Below the pieces are notes generated by a model. The model was not told the origin of the DNA. It did not search any database and saw only the letters and a list, made by a program, of their open reading frames with translations. A stretch of 64,000 bases of DNA. Source: Arthrobacter nitroguajacolicus_D. Lineage in GTDB: Bacteria; Actinomycetota; Actinomycetes; Actinomycetales; Micrococcaceae. The stretch spans positions 682,001 to 746,000 of the forward strand of contig NZ_JAVDSH010000001.1 of the NCBI RefSeq assembly GCF_031455195.1. The letters run 5' to 3'. Made by a program: the position numbers and the translations under genes. Positions 17,687 to 26,657 of the stretch are shown in pieces; position 1 is the first letter of the stretch; each line of letters begins with the position of its first letter.

Positions 17687-18592
17687 ATGACCAACACCAC
17701 AACGACCGCGATCAGCCCCGAGCAACAGCAGATTGAGCAGCAGCTCACAGAACAAGTTATTGCCTCCTTCGACAACTGTGATCAGCCGCGGCTAAAACAG
17801 CTGTTGCAGTCCCTGACGAAGCACTTGCACGCCTTCATCCGCGAAGTCCGTCTGACCGAGGACGAATGGAACGCAGCGATCGCCTTTCTTACCGCCGCCG
17901 GACACATTACGGACGACAAGCGGCAAGAGTTCATTCTGTTCTCGGATGTATTGGGTGCCTCCATGCAGACCATTGCGGTTAATAACCAAGCAGTTGGCAA
18001 CGCCACGGAGTCCACTGTCTTTGGACCCTTCTTCACCGAGGATGCCCCGCGAATACCACAGGGCGGAGATATCGCCAGCGGTGCAGCCGGCGAACCCTGC
18101 TGGGTTGAAGGCACCGTGCGAGACACTGAGAACAATCCTGTGCCCCGTGCGCGCATTGAGGTTTGGGAAGCTGACGAGGACGGGTTCTACGATGTGCAGT
18201 ACGCCGACGGCCGCACTGCAGGGCGGGCTTGGCTTTTGGCCGATGAAAATGGGGCCTTCAGGTTCTGGGGCCTGACGCCCACCCCGTACCCGATTCCCCA
18301 CGATGGGCCGGTGGGCAAAATGCTGAAGGCCGTGCACCGCTCGCCGTTTCGGGCCTCCCACCTGCACTTTATGGTCATGGCACCCGGCTACCGGACACTC
18401 GTCACGCACATTTTTGTCGAGGGAGATCCGCAGCTGGAGGTCGGAGATTCTGTGTTCGGCGTGAAGGAATCCCTGATCAAAAAGTTCGAACAACAACCTG
18501 TTGGGACCCCTACCCCGGACGGCCGGGACTTGGGAAACATAACTTGGGCTCGCACCAGGTTCGACATCGTCCTCACCCGCGAAAACAGCTAA
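17687..18592 (+). CDS. Hydroxyquinol 1,2-dioxygenase (intradiol)
   Basis: A 301-residue intradiol dioxygenase with the non-haem Fe(III) ligands Tyr168 (GFYDVQY), Tyr201 (TPYPIPHDG), His225 and His227 (ASHLHF). An N-terminal helical dimerisation domain precedes the catalytic barrel. The sequence around the second tyrosine (PTPYPIPHDGPVGKML) and the partner maleylacetate reductase point to hydroxyquinol (1,2,4-trihydroxybenzene) as substrate, giving maleylacetate; catechol 1,2-dioxygenase is the alternative. The ATG at 17687 follows AGAAGG. Confidence 0.86.
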   Translation: MTNTTTTAISPEQQQIEQQLTEQVIASFDNCDQPRLKQLLQSLTKHLHAFIREVRLTEDEWNAAIAFLTAAGHITDDKRQEFILFSDVLGASMQTIAVNNQAVGNATESTVFGPFFTEDAPRIPQGGDIASGAAGEPCWVEGTVRDTENNPVPRARIEVWEADEDGFYDVQYADGRTAGRAWLLADENGAFRFWGLTPTPYPIPHDGPVGKMLKAVHRSPFRASHLHFMVMAPGYRTLVTHIFVEGDPQLEVGDSVFGVKESLIKKFEQQPVGTPTPDGRDLGNITWARTRFDIVLTRENS

Positions 18593-18614
18593 CGCCGCAT
18601 CGGAAGGTCCGTCA

Positions 18615-18655
18615 GGCAGGCCACCCGGAGTCGTGAGGGCCCGGGCTGGCCTGCC
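18615..18655 (+). terminator. Terminator after hydroxyquinol dioxygenase
   Basis: A 9-bp stem, GGCAGGCCA paired with TGGCCTGCC, with additional GC pairs in the loop, starts 22 bases past the stop. Confidence 0.6.
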
Positions 18656-19341
18656 GACGGGAATGAACAAAGACTGCAACCCCTAAAGGTCCCCTTAAGC
18701 GAGTTCGGGGCTGGAAAAATTTGCAGGCATGAGGGATGACAACCGCGGATTTATCGGCTGTCTACACACAGACGCTGAGCGAACGCCTCTCTAGATACCC
18801 CGGAACTGAGGCGGCCCGGGGATTTCACGGTGACGGCGCCGGGGGCAGCGGTAGTCTCGGAGGGTACGTCGACGGTTCTTCTGGCATCCACGACCAACGC
18901 CGCGGACTGTCTTGGGGAAGCTGTGGTCGTCAACAGCGGTGACTTCCGGTGCCCGGCTGCAGGCATGAGGTGCCCCGGATGCTGCTGCTACCAGGCGAGG
19001 ACTTTATTCTGCTGTACTCCGGCGAGTCATCTTCCCGGACTTACTTGCGATGGTTCGACTCCATATAGGTTCACGGCGAGGGGCCCCCAGCACGCGACCA
19101 AGATTAGCAACTGCCAACAGAGCTGCCATCGCCAAAACCAGAGTGCTTCAATTGTCGGGATATCACCCGTTGACGAACCAAGAAACATATCTAACTGTCG
19201 CTGACCACGACGGTTACTACGGAACGCTGGGCTGGGCGGCGCCCTAACGGGCTCCACCCTGTGTCAGCTAAGCATTTGCCCAGCACTAAACGCGCCTGTC
19301 CGTGACTGCATAGTTTTCTCCTCCCGAGATACGATCCTTGT
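18656..19341. other. Intergenic stretch, no gene recognised
   Basis: About 690 bases. Short open frames (for example 18830-19204 plus) have no known counterpart. A short reading at 18979-19065 (MLLLPGEDFILLYSGESS) looks protein-like but is isolated. The motif TGCATAGTTT at 19307-19316 lies just upstream of the TetR gene and recurs near 22073 and 22208. Confidence 0.4.
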
Positions 19342-19917
19342 ATGACAACGACGGATTTACGGGAGCAAGGAACCCATATCAAGTATGGAAAAGGCCGCAA
19401 CGCTCTCATCCGTGCCGTCGTGGATGTGGTTGCAGAGCAGGGGCTGGACGCTCTCAGTTACCGAAAGGTTGCGGAACGGGCCGGGGTCAATAACACCCTT
19501 ATCCTGCACCATTTTGGAACCAAGGAAGCGCTTCTGGAAGCTGCCACCTCATGGGTAGTGGAGCAGTCACGGAGTTTTGCCGATCAGATTCTAGAGAGCG
19601 CCGGTAAGGGGGGATTCGCTAAAGCGTTCACTGACATGGTGGCGGCCGACCCAAATCTGCAGCTCTTCCAGTACTACATGACTCTTGCGGTTCACCGAAG
19701 CCCCGAGTTGATGAGAATTTCCGCGGGTCTCTATGGAAGTTACGTGAACGACGTCCAACACTTCCTGGCCCATTTCGGCCATAACGCGGACCGTGCCGCA
19801 GCCCGCGCCGTCGCGGCAACGCTGGATGGTCTGGTCCTCCAACAGCTGACGGTGTCCAGCCAGGCAGAAGTCATGAGCTCCATTCAGACCCTGCTCGATG
19901 TGCTCGACCGGGGCTAA
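19342..19917 (+). CDS. TetR-family transcriptional regulator
   Basis: A 191-residue TetR protein. The N-terminal helix-turn-helix is at about 25-60 (YRKVAERAGVNNTLILHHFG), followed by the helical ligand domain. It converges on the permease gene, with which it shares a bidirectional hairpin. A TGCATAGTT motif just upstream of this gene is repeated in the promoter region of the cupin-permease operon, so it may control both. The ligand may be an amine or aromatic compound, but this is a guess. Confidence 0.85.
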   Translation: MTTTDLREQGTHIKYGKGRNALIRAVVDVVAEQGLDALSYRKVAERAGVNNTLILHHFGTKEALLEAATSWVVEQSRSFADQILESAGKGGFAKAFTDMVAADPNLQLFQYYMTLAVHRSPELMRISAGLYGSYVNDVQHFLAHFGHNADRAAARAVAATLDGLVLQQLTVSSQAEVMSSIQTLLDVLDRG

Positions 19918-20160
19918 TGCTGGCGAGGACTCATCTCCTAGCCGTTTTGGTCTGCAGGTCATTTCTCAACCGCAATATATGCGGATGCCTAGTGCCCAGG
20001 GTAGGAGGTGCATGGCTTCGGTGCCGAAGCCCCATCACCGCCCGATGACGGGCCGAGAGTTCCAAGTTCCGGCGTCCACCTGACCGTCGATGATGCGCGG
20101 GCCGCTGACATAGCTCGTTGCACGTACGACCCAAGTAAGACAATGCTCTCGCAACGGGGA

Positions 20161-20198
20161 ACGGCGGCGGTTCTCACGCTCGAGAGAACCGCCGCCGT
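20161..20198. terminator. Bidirectional terminator between TetR and the APC permease
   Basis: A perfect 15-bp stem (ACGGCGGCGGTTCTC) with an 8-base loop, immediately beyond the permease stop on the minus strand and with TTT on the plus strand. Confidence 0.8.
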
Positions 20199-20199
20199 T

Positions 20200-21672
20200 T
20201 CAGTCATTGCCAACAGCCTTTCGTCGGGAACTTCGTGCTTGGAAAACCTCGAGGGAAACGCCGAGAACGAAACATAAGGGAACTATGGCGAGGAGTACCC
20301 CCACGGTCGTTCCTTGGCCCCCTCCAGTCAGCTGACTGAAATTTTCAAAGACCAAGGCCAGTAGTCCCACCAAAAGAATGAGGGCCAAGGAGGGTGCAAG
20401 GATTGTTTGCCAAACCCTCCGTTCCTGCCGGTTGCGCCGGAAGTAGACGATGACCGCCAGAGACGTCAGGGAGTAGACCAGCAGCAGTGCGGCCACCGAG
20501 ACGCCGCCGCCCCAGGAAAACAAGGTGAGTACCGGGTCCAGCCCCAGTATCGCGAACGGTGCCACGAGGAGCAGCGTTACGCTCGATTGAACCAGTGCGG
20601 CGGCGGATGGCGCGAGGTGACGGTTTGTCTGAGCCAAGGCCGCGGGAAGGGTGCCGTGCAACGCAAGGGAGTGGAAGTAGCGGTTGACGCTGTTATGCAG
20701 TGCCATTACGCCGGCCAGCAGAGACGTCAGTAGGAGAACCTGGCCAACAAGTCCTGCCCACGGTCCTAGTGTGTTCACGAGGGCGTTAAAGACAAAGGAG
20801 GTTGAGTCGCCCGATCCGAGAGCCGTCAAAGCCGCACCCTGAACCTCGCTCGCTCCGTAGTAGCTGGTAATCATCCACGTCATGAAGGCGAAGAAGACCG
20901 TGATGGCGAAGACTGAGAAATAGGTTGCGCGTGCCACCGTACGACGAGGATCTTTGGCTTCCGTGGAATAAATCGCAGTTGATTCGAAACCATACATTGA
21001 AGCGACGGCAAAGACGATGGCTACCCCGGGAGCACCGGCAGCCACCACGTCGGGCGCGAAGCTGCCCATAAAGTTCAGGCCTTCGGGACCTCCCCCGTTA
21101 CATAGAACTTTGAAGCCGAAAGCTAGAGCAATCATCAACTCCAACCCCACAAGCGCCGCGAGTACGCGCGTACCAAATTCGATATTCCTGGTCCCCATGA
21201 AATGAACCAGGGCCACAGTGGCGAGAACGATAAGCCACCAAGGAATCTCAATTCCCAAACTAGCCAGCAAAGTCGAGAACGACGCTCCGTAGAGGCCGTA
21301 CATGCCTGCCTGAACCGACACATATGTCAACACGGCGAGCGATGCCGCCCCGCCGCCCATTGGGCGTCCCAGGGCAGCCGACACGTAGGCATAAAATCCG
21401 CCGTGAGTATCAACCTTGCGGCTCATCGCCACAAAACCGACGGCGAACACCAAGATGATGAGGCCAACCAAAACGTATGCTCCGGGCGCGCCAGCGCCAC
21501 TGCCGAGACCGAAAGCGAGGGATGTCGCCCCGGCAATCCCCGTCAGCGGAGCTTGTGCGGAAAAGACAAAAAACATGATGCCCAAAACGCCAATCGTGCC
21601 GCGGCGGAGGGAGGTTTGCTGCCTTTCGCCGGTCTCAGCGCCCTGCAAGACCGCTTCAGAATTGCTCGTCAA
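20200..21672 (-). CDS. APC-superfamily amino acid/amine permease
   Basis: A 490-residue integral membrane transporter with about 12 hydrophobic segments and the APC signature near the N-terminus (SAQAPLTGIAGATSLAFGLG, residues about 38-57). It also has the motif YGFESTAIYSTEAKDPRRTV in the middle. APC permeases import amino acids or amines by proton symport. In this island it may take up an aromatic amine or amino acid that feeds the aldehyde dehydrogenase and iac-like genes. It follows the cupin gene by 12 bases in one operon. Confidence 0.85.
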   Translation of the reverse strand: MTSNSEAVLQGAETGERQQTSLRRGTIGVLGIMFFVFSAQAPLTGIAGATSLAFGLGSGAGAPGAYVLVGLIILVFAVGFVAMSRKVDTHGGFYAYVSAALGRPMGGGAASLAVLTYVSVQAGMYGLYGASFSTLLASLGIEIPWWLIVLATVALVHFMGTRNIEFGTRVLAALVGLELMIALAFGFKVLCNGGGPEGLNFMGSFAPDVVAAGAPGVAIVFAVASMYGFESTAIYSTEAKDPRRTVARATYFSVFAITVFFAFMTWMITSYYGASEVQGAALTALGSGDSTSFVFNALVNTLGPWAGLVGQVLLLTSLLAGVMALHNSVNRYFHSLALHGTLPAALAQTNRHLAPSAAALVQSSVTLLLVAPFAILGLDPVLTLFSWGGGVSVAALLLVYSLTSLAVIVYFRRNRQERRVWQTILAPSLALILLVGLLALVFENFSQLTGGGQGTTVGVLLAIVPLCFVLGVSLEVFQARSSRRKAVGND

Positions 21673-21684
21673 CTCTCCGCCTCC

Positions 21685-22020
21685 CTAGCTGTAGACGAAG
21701 AATTCGACTGTAGGCTTCAAAACGGTCCACCGGGTCTTGGCGCCTTGATTGAAGGAAGCCATGGAACCCTCCGTCAGTTCCAACGTTTGACCGCCAAGGA
21801 CTTCTACGCGCAGGTGGCCGGAGACGATGTATAGCGTCTCGTCCTGGTGAATTTCCAAGTCGGTTGGCTCTGGCGCATCCTCAGGTGTCACCGTCCAGAC
21901 TCCGCAGGAGAGTTCCCCGCGCTCACCGTCGCCGGGCTTTCGGAGCCACTGGACCTGTCCGGCCTCGAACTGTTCGCTAGATTGGTGGTTCATTTCAGAG
22001 TGAAAAACATGTTGAGGCAT
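21685..22020 (-). CDS. Cupin-domain protein
   Basis: A 111-residue single-domain cupin with the conserved pattern EIHQDETLYIVSGHLRVEV (motif 1) and GSMASFNQGAKTRWTV (motif 2). Only some of the usual metal-binding histidines are present. The ATG at 22020 has GAAGGA upstream; the longer frame to 22089 is less likely. It is encoded directly before the permease. Small cupins may bind a metabolite or act as simple enzymes, and the role here is unknown. Confidence 0.7.
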   Translation of the reverse strand: MPQHVFHSEMNHQSSEQFEAGQVQWLRKPGDGERGELSCGVWTVTPEDAPEPTDLEIHQDETLYIVSGHLRVEVLGGQTLELTEGSMASFNQGAKTRWTVLKPTVEFFVYS

Positions 22021-22072
22021 CAAGATTCCTTCGGGAGATAGGGATGCGAAAGTGGGCGAGATCACGCCCACT

Positions 22073-22216
22073 AAACTATGCATCCGCATAAGTCTGGTGT
22101 CAATAGGATTAAGGGTGCTGACGCATGCCAGACGACTCAGCCGCGGCGAACAAAGGGGTGATTCACCGTATGTCAGCCCCCCCGCGGCCGGTCAGCTGGT
22201 ATGCAATTGCATAGTT
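22073..22216. promoter_or_regulatory. Putative operator region upstream of cupin-permease operon
   Basis: It contains the inverse of TGCATAGTTT at 22073-22082, TGCATAGTT at 22208-22216 and a perfect palindrome ATGCAATTGCAT at 22201-22212. The same core lies upstream of the TetR gene at 19307. The spacing is irregular, so this is a suggestion only. Confidence 0.4.
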
Positions 22217-22734
22217 GCATTGGAAGGCCCGCGGAATGGATGCTCCGTTGATGGCGGCGGTCGCGAGATCGGCGGCCTCCGTGTCATCCAAGTACTCGCG
22301 TCAGTTAATGCAGCGGCGCCGTCCTGCTCTGGCTTGCATTCGGCGTTGTATCTATGTCCCTCTTCCGTCATGCCTTTCGACTGGTGGCCGGCGCTGATTC
22401 TGCCGTTCTTCGCGTTGGCGCTGGGACCGTTCCTTCCCCGCGGGTCTTTCTTCACCGCGGATCTTCCTTCCGGCGAAAGACTAACTATTCATAGCCGCGA
22501 TGGTCCTCCGCAGCGCGGCGCTCATCATCTTTGGCCTGGGCCTTCAGCACGCAGCCCGAGAGGCAAGTAGTACCTGGCGGAACATCGAGCTATAGGCGCC
22601 GGTCTCCTCATTGGTCAGTGGTGCATTGGCCCGGCGTTGTGGACCGGAGTGCCGCTGGATTGTCGCGGGGTCAGGCTGGGTGTGGCACGCCGGATCCGGG
22701 GTGCGGTATCCGGGTTGACTATCAAGTCGATAGC
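22217..22734. other. Decayed or non-coding DNA before the MFS remnant
   Basis: About 520 bases with short, mutually overlapping frames. None can be assigned, and the stretch likely includes scrambled remains. Confidence 0.35.
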
Positions 22735-22887
22735 GGTGGCCGCAATCTTGTCGGCTACATCGTGGACACTTACGGCATTAGCGTCGTCTTCACCGTGTTC
22801 GCAGCAGTTGCCCTCATTGCTGGCCTCGTCACCATCTTCTTCGCCATCGAAACCAAAGGCCGCGTCCTGGAAGAACTCTCACCGTAG
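22735..22887 (+). pseudogene. C-terminal remnant of an MFS transporter
   Basis: The last 50 codons read as the final membrane segments and tail of a sugar/aromatic-acid MFS transporter (GRNLVGYIVDTYGISVVFTV, ending ETKGRVLEELSP). The rest of the gene is absent: upstream sequence in this frame is not transporter-like. A terminator hairpin follows. It marks a deletion or recombination junction near 22735. Confidence 0.65.
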
Positions 22888-22915
22888 CGGCAGCACTTTA
22901 CAAGACTGAACAAAG

Positions 22916-22949
22916 CAGCGGCATGGACTTCCCCAAGTCCATGCCGCTG
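22916..22949. terminator. Terminator hairpin
   Basis: A perfect 15-bp stem (CAGCGGCATGGACTT) with loop CCCC, 28 bases after the MFS remnant. Confidence 0.75.
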
Positions 22950-23079
22950 ACTTGTACCCCGCGAATATTTGCAGCCTACACAACCCGCCAGTATGGCCAC
23001 CCGCCCCAGCAGCCCCCACCCCACCGCCATCGAAGGCGGAAAGAAGCCCAGGGCGGGGACTGCTAGAGATACAGTTCCA

Positions 23080-23749
23080 CTACCTTTCTGACGCGGACAG
23101 GGCTCTCGCGAAGGGCACCGGAACGATTTTTTGGAGTTCTTCAATGGTGCAGCCGAAGGTTTCGCGGACGTCGGAAACCTGCACGATGGTGTGCTTCGCA
23201 GCGGCGGCCATTATTGGTCCGAAATTGCGGGCGGTTTTCCGGTAAACAAGGTTGCCTTTGGCATCGGCCTTTTAGGGCTTTGATCAGGGCAACGTGGGTG
23301 CGAAGTGGTGTTTCCAACACTTGGCCGCGACCATCGATGATCCGGGTTTCCTTTTCCTCGGCTAGCAGTGTGCCATAGCCGGTGAGCGTAAAGAAACCAC
23401 CGATCCCGGCGCCCGCGGTGCGGATCCATTCTACCAAGGTGCCCTGCGGGACCAATTCCAGCTCGATTTCCCCGGCACTTTACTTGGCATCAAAATTCCA
23501 GGAGTCGGACTGCCGCGGGAACGAGCAGATCATCTTGCGCACCTTGCCTTCCTTGATCAGGAGCGCAAGGCCCTGATCATCCTGGCAGGCATTGTTGTTC
23601 ACAATCGTCAGGTCCGTGGCGCCAGTTTCAAGCAGCGCGTCGATTAGTTCGAACGGCTGCCCTGCGTCGCCGAACCCGCCGATCATAACCGTAGCCCCGT
23701 CCTTGATGGCCGCAACAGCTGCGCCAACCGAGTCATTGACAATGAGCAT
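23080..23749 (-). pseudogene. pcaI: 3-oxoadipate/3-oxoacid CoA-transferase subunit A, broken
   Basis: The minus strand reads as CoA-transferase subunit A: it starts VGAAVAAIKDGATVMIGGFG, continues through GQPFELIDALLETGATDLTI, and later LVPQGTLVEWIRTAGAGIGG and GTLLAEEKETRIIDGRG. An in-frame TAA at 23480-23482 interrupts it, and a frameshift near 23270 moves the ending (AKGNLVYRKTARNFGPIMAA) to another frame. The partner subunit B gene is missing downstream. The intact enzyme would activate 3-oxoadipate, the product of the hydroxyquinol and catechol pathways in this window. Confidence 0.8.
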
Positions 23750-24455
23750 CGTCCATACCTTCTTTGGTTTGATTAGCGCCAGGTTCACATCGTGAACGAT
23801 GGGCTGGGAGCCTGAAGCCAAGCCAGCCATGGCCGGCGAGCACCGCCTCCGACCAGAACACCAAGAGTTCTTTATTCGTATAAGTGTTCGTATCTCGAAT
23901 ATGGCTATTCAGTAGGTATGTGCGAGGAAGATGTCGGGACGAATGAAGTGCTCTCCCGCCGGCCTTTCCGTGTCGCCGGCGGGTCGAACCGGCTCAATGC
24001 CCTCCGCTCATTGTTTTCTTCGGAGGATGAGTTCGCCGCACCGCGGCAGCCGCGGACACGTTAAGGTCAGCCAAGGAGCCCTTGATGTGCACCGAGTTCC
24101 TCGCGTAGGGCACTCTCGGCTCGGTGTCATATCTGGATTGGCCGCGAAGGTTTTGACGTCCGGGTGCAAGGGCGCTGGAGATTGTTGTCGTGGCGCAAGC
24201 GCAGGGAGAGGAAGGGCACGGCCTTTTGATGAGCCGTTCGCGAGCAGGCTGAATGGGATCGGCTCGTGCTGAGTCATGGCATCATGGCCAACAGGATCAA
24301 TCTGGCATGTGCGCCTGGTCGGGGCGGCATGGTCTTCTCTTTCGCTCTGCCTGTACCGCGGGTCGTGGCATTGAATGGCACCTGCCGGATGATGGGTGGG
24401 AGCCGAAGGCCCTCGACGCTGTATTTCATCGGCAAGGGTCTATGAATCCGCCGAT
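23750..24455. other. Non-coding stretch, nothing recognised
   Basis: About 700 bases upstream of the broken CoA-transferase. It could hold that gene's old promoter. No gene, repeat or RNA was recognised. Confidence 0.4.
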
Positions 24456-25109
24456 TCAGACCGCCACGCGATGAAGCAGGATGTCGCGAGTCAATGCGCC
24501 AAGACTCGACGCACCGGTCTTCGACTTGATCCGTGCGCGATGGACGTCGACCGTCTTGACGCTGGCGCCTAGAATCTGGGCGATGCGCTGGCTCGGCAGG
24601 CCATTTACGGCGAGCCTGAGAACCTCGCGCTCACGCGGGGTCAAGTCGGACACTCGCTCCGCTACTTCTCGACGAGCCTCATGCTCCACAAAGCGGTTCG
24701 CTGAGGATGCCAAATGCCGTTGGAGCAGCTCGAGCATCCGATGCGGGTCGTACGGTTTCTCAAGAAAATCCACGGCACCATGGCGCATCGCACGGACCGA
24801 GGTTGGAATGTCTCCATGCGCTGAGCAGAAGACCACCGGCGCAGGATAGCCGATCGACATAAGTTGGTCCTGAAGCTGAAAACCGCTGAGCCCTGGCATT
24901 CTTATGTCGACAACGACGACGGCGGGCTCTTTCGGGTCAAACTCCTCCAGAAATGCAGTCGCCGTGGGATAGACGAGAGCCTCGATCCCCACGCTCTGCA
25001 ACAAAAACGCGAGCGAATCTCGCAATGCGTCGTCGTCGTCGATGATGTGCACGAGCGGAACGGCGCCGACGCCCGCTGAGGGAGAGTCTGGAATAGACAG
25101 GGGACTCAT
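24456..25109 (-). CDS. FixJ/NarL-type response regulator
   Basis: A 217-residue protein with an intact receiver: acidic pocket IIDDDD (about 22-27), phosphoacceptor Asp68 (VVVVDIRMPG), conserved FCSAHGD and LEKPYD, then a LuxR-type DNA-binding domain (LTPREREVL, VKTVDVHRARIKSKTG). It is close in sequence to the regulators at 13902 and 40413, suggesting duplication. No kinase gene is adjacent; the PAS kinase at 35447 is the only candidate partner in the window. It lies 45 bases downstream of the TetR gene on the same strand and may be cotranscribed. Confidence 0.87.
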   Translation of the reverse strand: MSPLSIPDSPSAGVGAVPLVHIIDDDDALRDSLAFLLQSVGIEALVYPTATAFLEEFDPKEPAVVVVDIRMPGLSGFQLQDQLMSIGYPAPVVFCSAHGDIPTSVRAMRHGAVDFLEKPYDPHRMLELLQRHLASSANRFVEHEARREVAERVSDLTPREREVLRLAVNGLPSQRIAQILGASVKTVDVHRARIKSKTGASSLGALTRDILLHRVAV

Positions 25110-25154
25110 CTCGCACCGCCTTCTTGCTGCCGTCGGCGCGATCAGCGCCCGAGG

Positions 25155-25766
25155 TCAGGATTCCACGGAATGCAGGGACTTGTCAATTGGATAGTTCTTG
25201 CCATCTGGCCCGTCGGTCTGCCGTGTTGCGAGGACCTCGCGCAGGGTGTTAAGCAAACGCTGCGTTCTTTCCTGGCTGCCGAAGACGGCTTGATGAAAAA
25301 CGATGCCGTCGATGGCAACGAAGGCGAGCTCGGTCAACTCGGGGTCATCGATACCGAACTTCTCCAGAGAAGACGCGACGGCGGCTCGATAAGTCGCGTA
25401 CACACGCTCGATAACGGAGAGAAGTTCCGGTCTCCGCCGGGATTCCAGGGCGAGTTCGTACTGAAACAGCTGCTGCGCAGGATTCTCGGCTACGGCGGCG
25501 CCGAGCGCGGCTGCGAACTCAGAAATGTCCCGAGCATCATCCGCTTGGCTGAGTGTCTCGCTGATGCTCTGACGGGCGGAATACTCTAGAGCCGCCTCCA
25601 CGAGGTTTGCCCAGTCGCCGAAGTGATAGCGAACGGAACCATGAGTCACGCCGGCTGCTGCGGCAACGGATCGATATGTAAGACCGCGCAATCCTTGGTC
25701 GGCGACGATCTGGATCGCAGAGGCGAGGAGCGCCTGGCGGCCGTCGCCATACGGGACTTCTCGCAT
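25155..25766 (-). CDS. TetR-family regulator, probable controller of the 20-bp operator regulon
   Basis: A 203-residue TetR protein with N-terminal helix-turn-helix (YRSVAAAAGVTHGSVRYHFG, about 31-50) and a helical ligand domain. A 20-bp partly palindromic motif (consensus AACTATCCRATTGACAAGTT) occurs in its last codons, upstream of the adjacent MFS-LLM operon, upstream of the SnoaL gene at 43816 and twice between the aldehyde dehydrogenase and amine oxidase genes. TetR proteins bind such sites as repressors, and this is the nearest candidate. The link is inference; the other TetR (19342) cannot be excluded. Confidence 0.83.
   Translation of the reverse strand: MREVPYGDGRQALLASAIQIVADQGLRGLTYRSVAAAAGVTHGSVRYHFGDWANLVEAALEYSARQSISETLSQADDARDISEFAAALGAAVAENPAQQLFQYELALESRRRPELLSVIERVYATYRAAVASSLEKFGIDDPELTELAFVAIDGIVFHQAVFGSQERTQRLLNTLREVLATRQTDGPDGKNYPIDKSLHSVES
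25177..25196 (-). promoter_or_regulatory. 20-bp operator-like motif, site 1
   Basis: AACTATCCAATTGACAAGTC on the minus strand, inside the last codons of the TetR gene. It matches the motif upstream of three other units. It may act on the downstream response regulator or be a relic of duplication. Confidence 0.5.
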
Positions 25767-26012
25767 CGGAGTGTCCTTTCGTGTCGTGAATCAAAACGGA
25801 TGCCGGTTCGACCCCGTGCGGATCGTCACCGAGGAGATGGTTGGGAGAAGGCGACAAATCCAACAGAATCGAGCGCATTTTGAAACAACAATCTCTTTGG
25901 CAAAATCTTCCCATAACGATGGACCCCTTCTCGAACGGGTCCAGACCCGGCGCGTACCTCCCATTCTCTGATCCATGTGTTCAACGGAGCCAAGTACCAG
26001 CGGCGTTTGACC
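25767..26012. other. Intergenic DNA upstream of the TetR gene
   Basis: It should hold the TetR promoter. No motif matching the 20-bp operator and no gene was seen. Confidence 0.4.
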
Positions 26013-26228
26013 TCAGCTGGATACCAGTTCTTTCGCCGCCTGGACAGCGAAGGGGGTCGCAACCTCATCAAAGTCATCGTCGAAGAGGTCCGCGTAGGGG
26101 TCGTGTGTCATCGCCGTCGACGCGTACGCGGGCATCCTCCGGAGGGACTTCCCCTTGGCGTGGAGCCAGGCCGCAGGATGTCTGAGGTCGTGGAGCGTCG
26201 CTCGCGGGAATGTGTCGTCCCTCGTCAA
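26013..26228 (-). pseudogene. Tyrosine recombinase (integrase) C-terminal remnant
   Basis: The minus strand reads LHDLRHPAAWLHAKGKSLRR followed by AMTHDPYADLFDDDFDEVA. This matches the end of phage-type integrases: the HxLRH box and the tyrosine in DPYADLFDD. The normal GH(A/S) box between them is lost, and upstream sequence shifts frame, so the gene is broken. It records past mobile-element activity at this spot. Confidence 0.65.
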
Positions 26229-26657
26229 GCAGCGCGTTACGGCAGCGTTGGAGGCCGGGGTGCGAGTTGCCAGCGCGAAGAAAATCCACCGTCAGCGTCC
26301 GTAAAAACGGGTTCTCGCGCGCCTCCATCGCAGCACGGTTCGGGCGCTGCCGGTAGGAGTGGTCGCACAGAATATCAGCCCGGGTGGCCTTCCTGTCGAT
26401 CCTCACCGGCATCATTGTCGCCGTCGGGTCCAAATTACCTACAACTATCCACTTGACAAGATCCATTTGTGGGGCTTTAGTCGTAGCTACAGCAGTCCAA
26501 GCCAGCGGTTGGATGTTATCCCCAATCGAAACGCCGCTACTGCCTTGGCCGCAGACCTGCGACAGCCGACGGTGCCACCGTCATTACTGTGCGGGCGACC
26601 GAGCGCCAAAACTCCCCCACCAACGCAACAACTCGATGACGAGAATGTGAGCCACAG
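26229..26657. promoter_or_regulatory. Leader region of the MFS-LLM operon
   Basis: The first part is integrase debris. The last 200 bases should hold the operon promoter and include the 20-bp operator at 26443-26462, with a TTGACA core that could double as a -35 element. Confidence 0.45.
26443..26462 (+). promoter_or_regulatory. 20-bp operator-like motif, site 2
   Basis: AACTATCCACTTGACAAGAT, about 195 bases upstream of the MFS start. It shares 16 or more positions with sites 1 and 3. Confidence 0.6.

Noticed and set aside
17792..18679. Minus-strand frame opposite hydroxyquinol dioxygenase
   Set aside because: Antisense of a gene with clear catalytic residues; no independent support.
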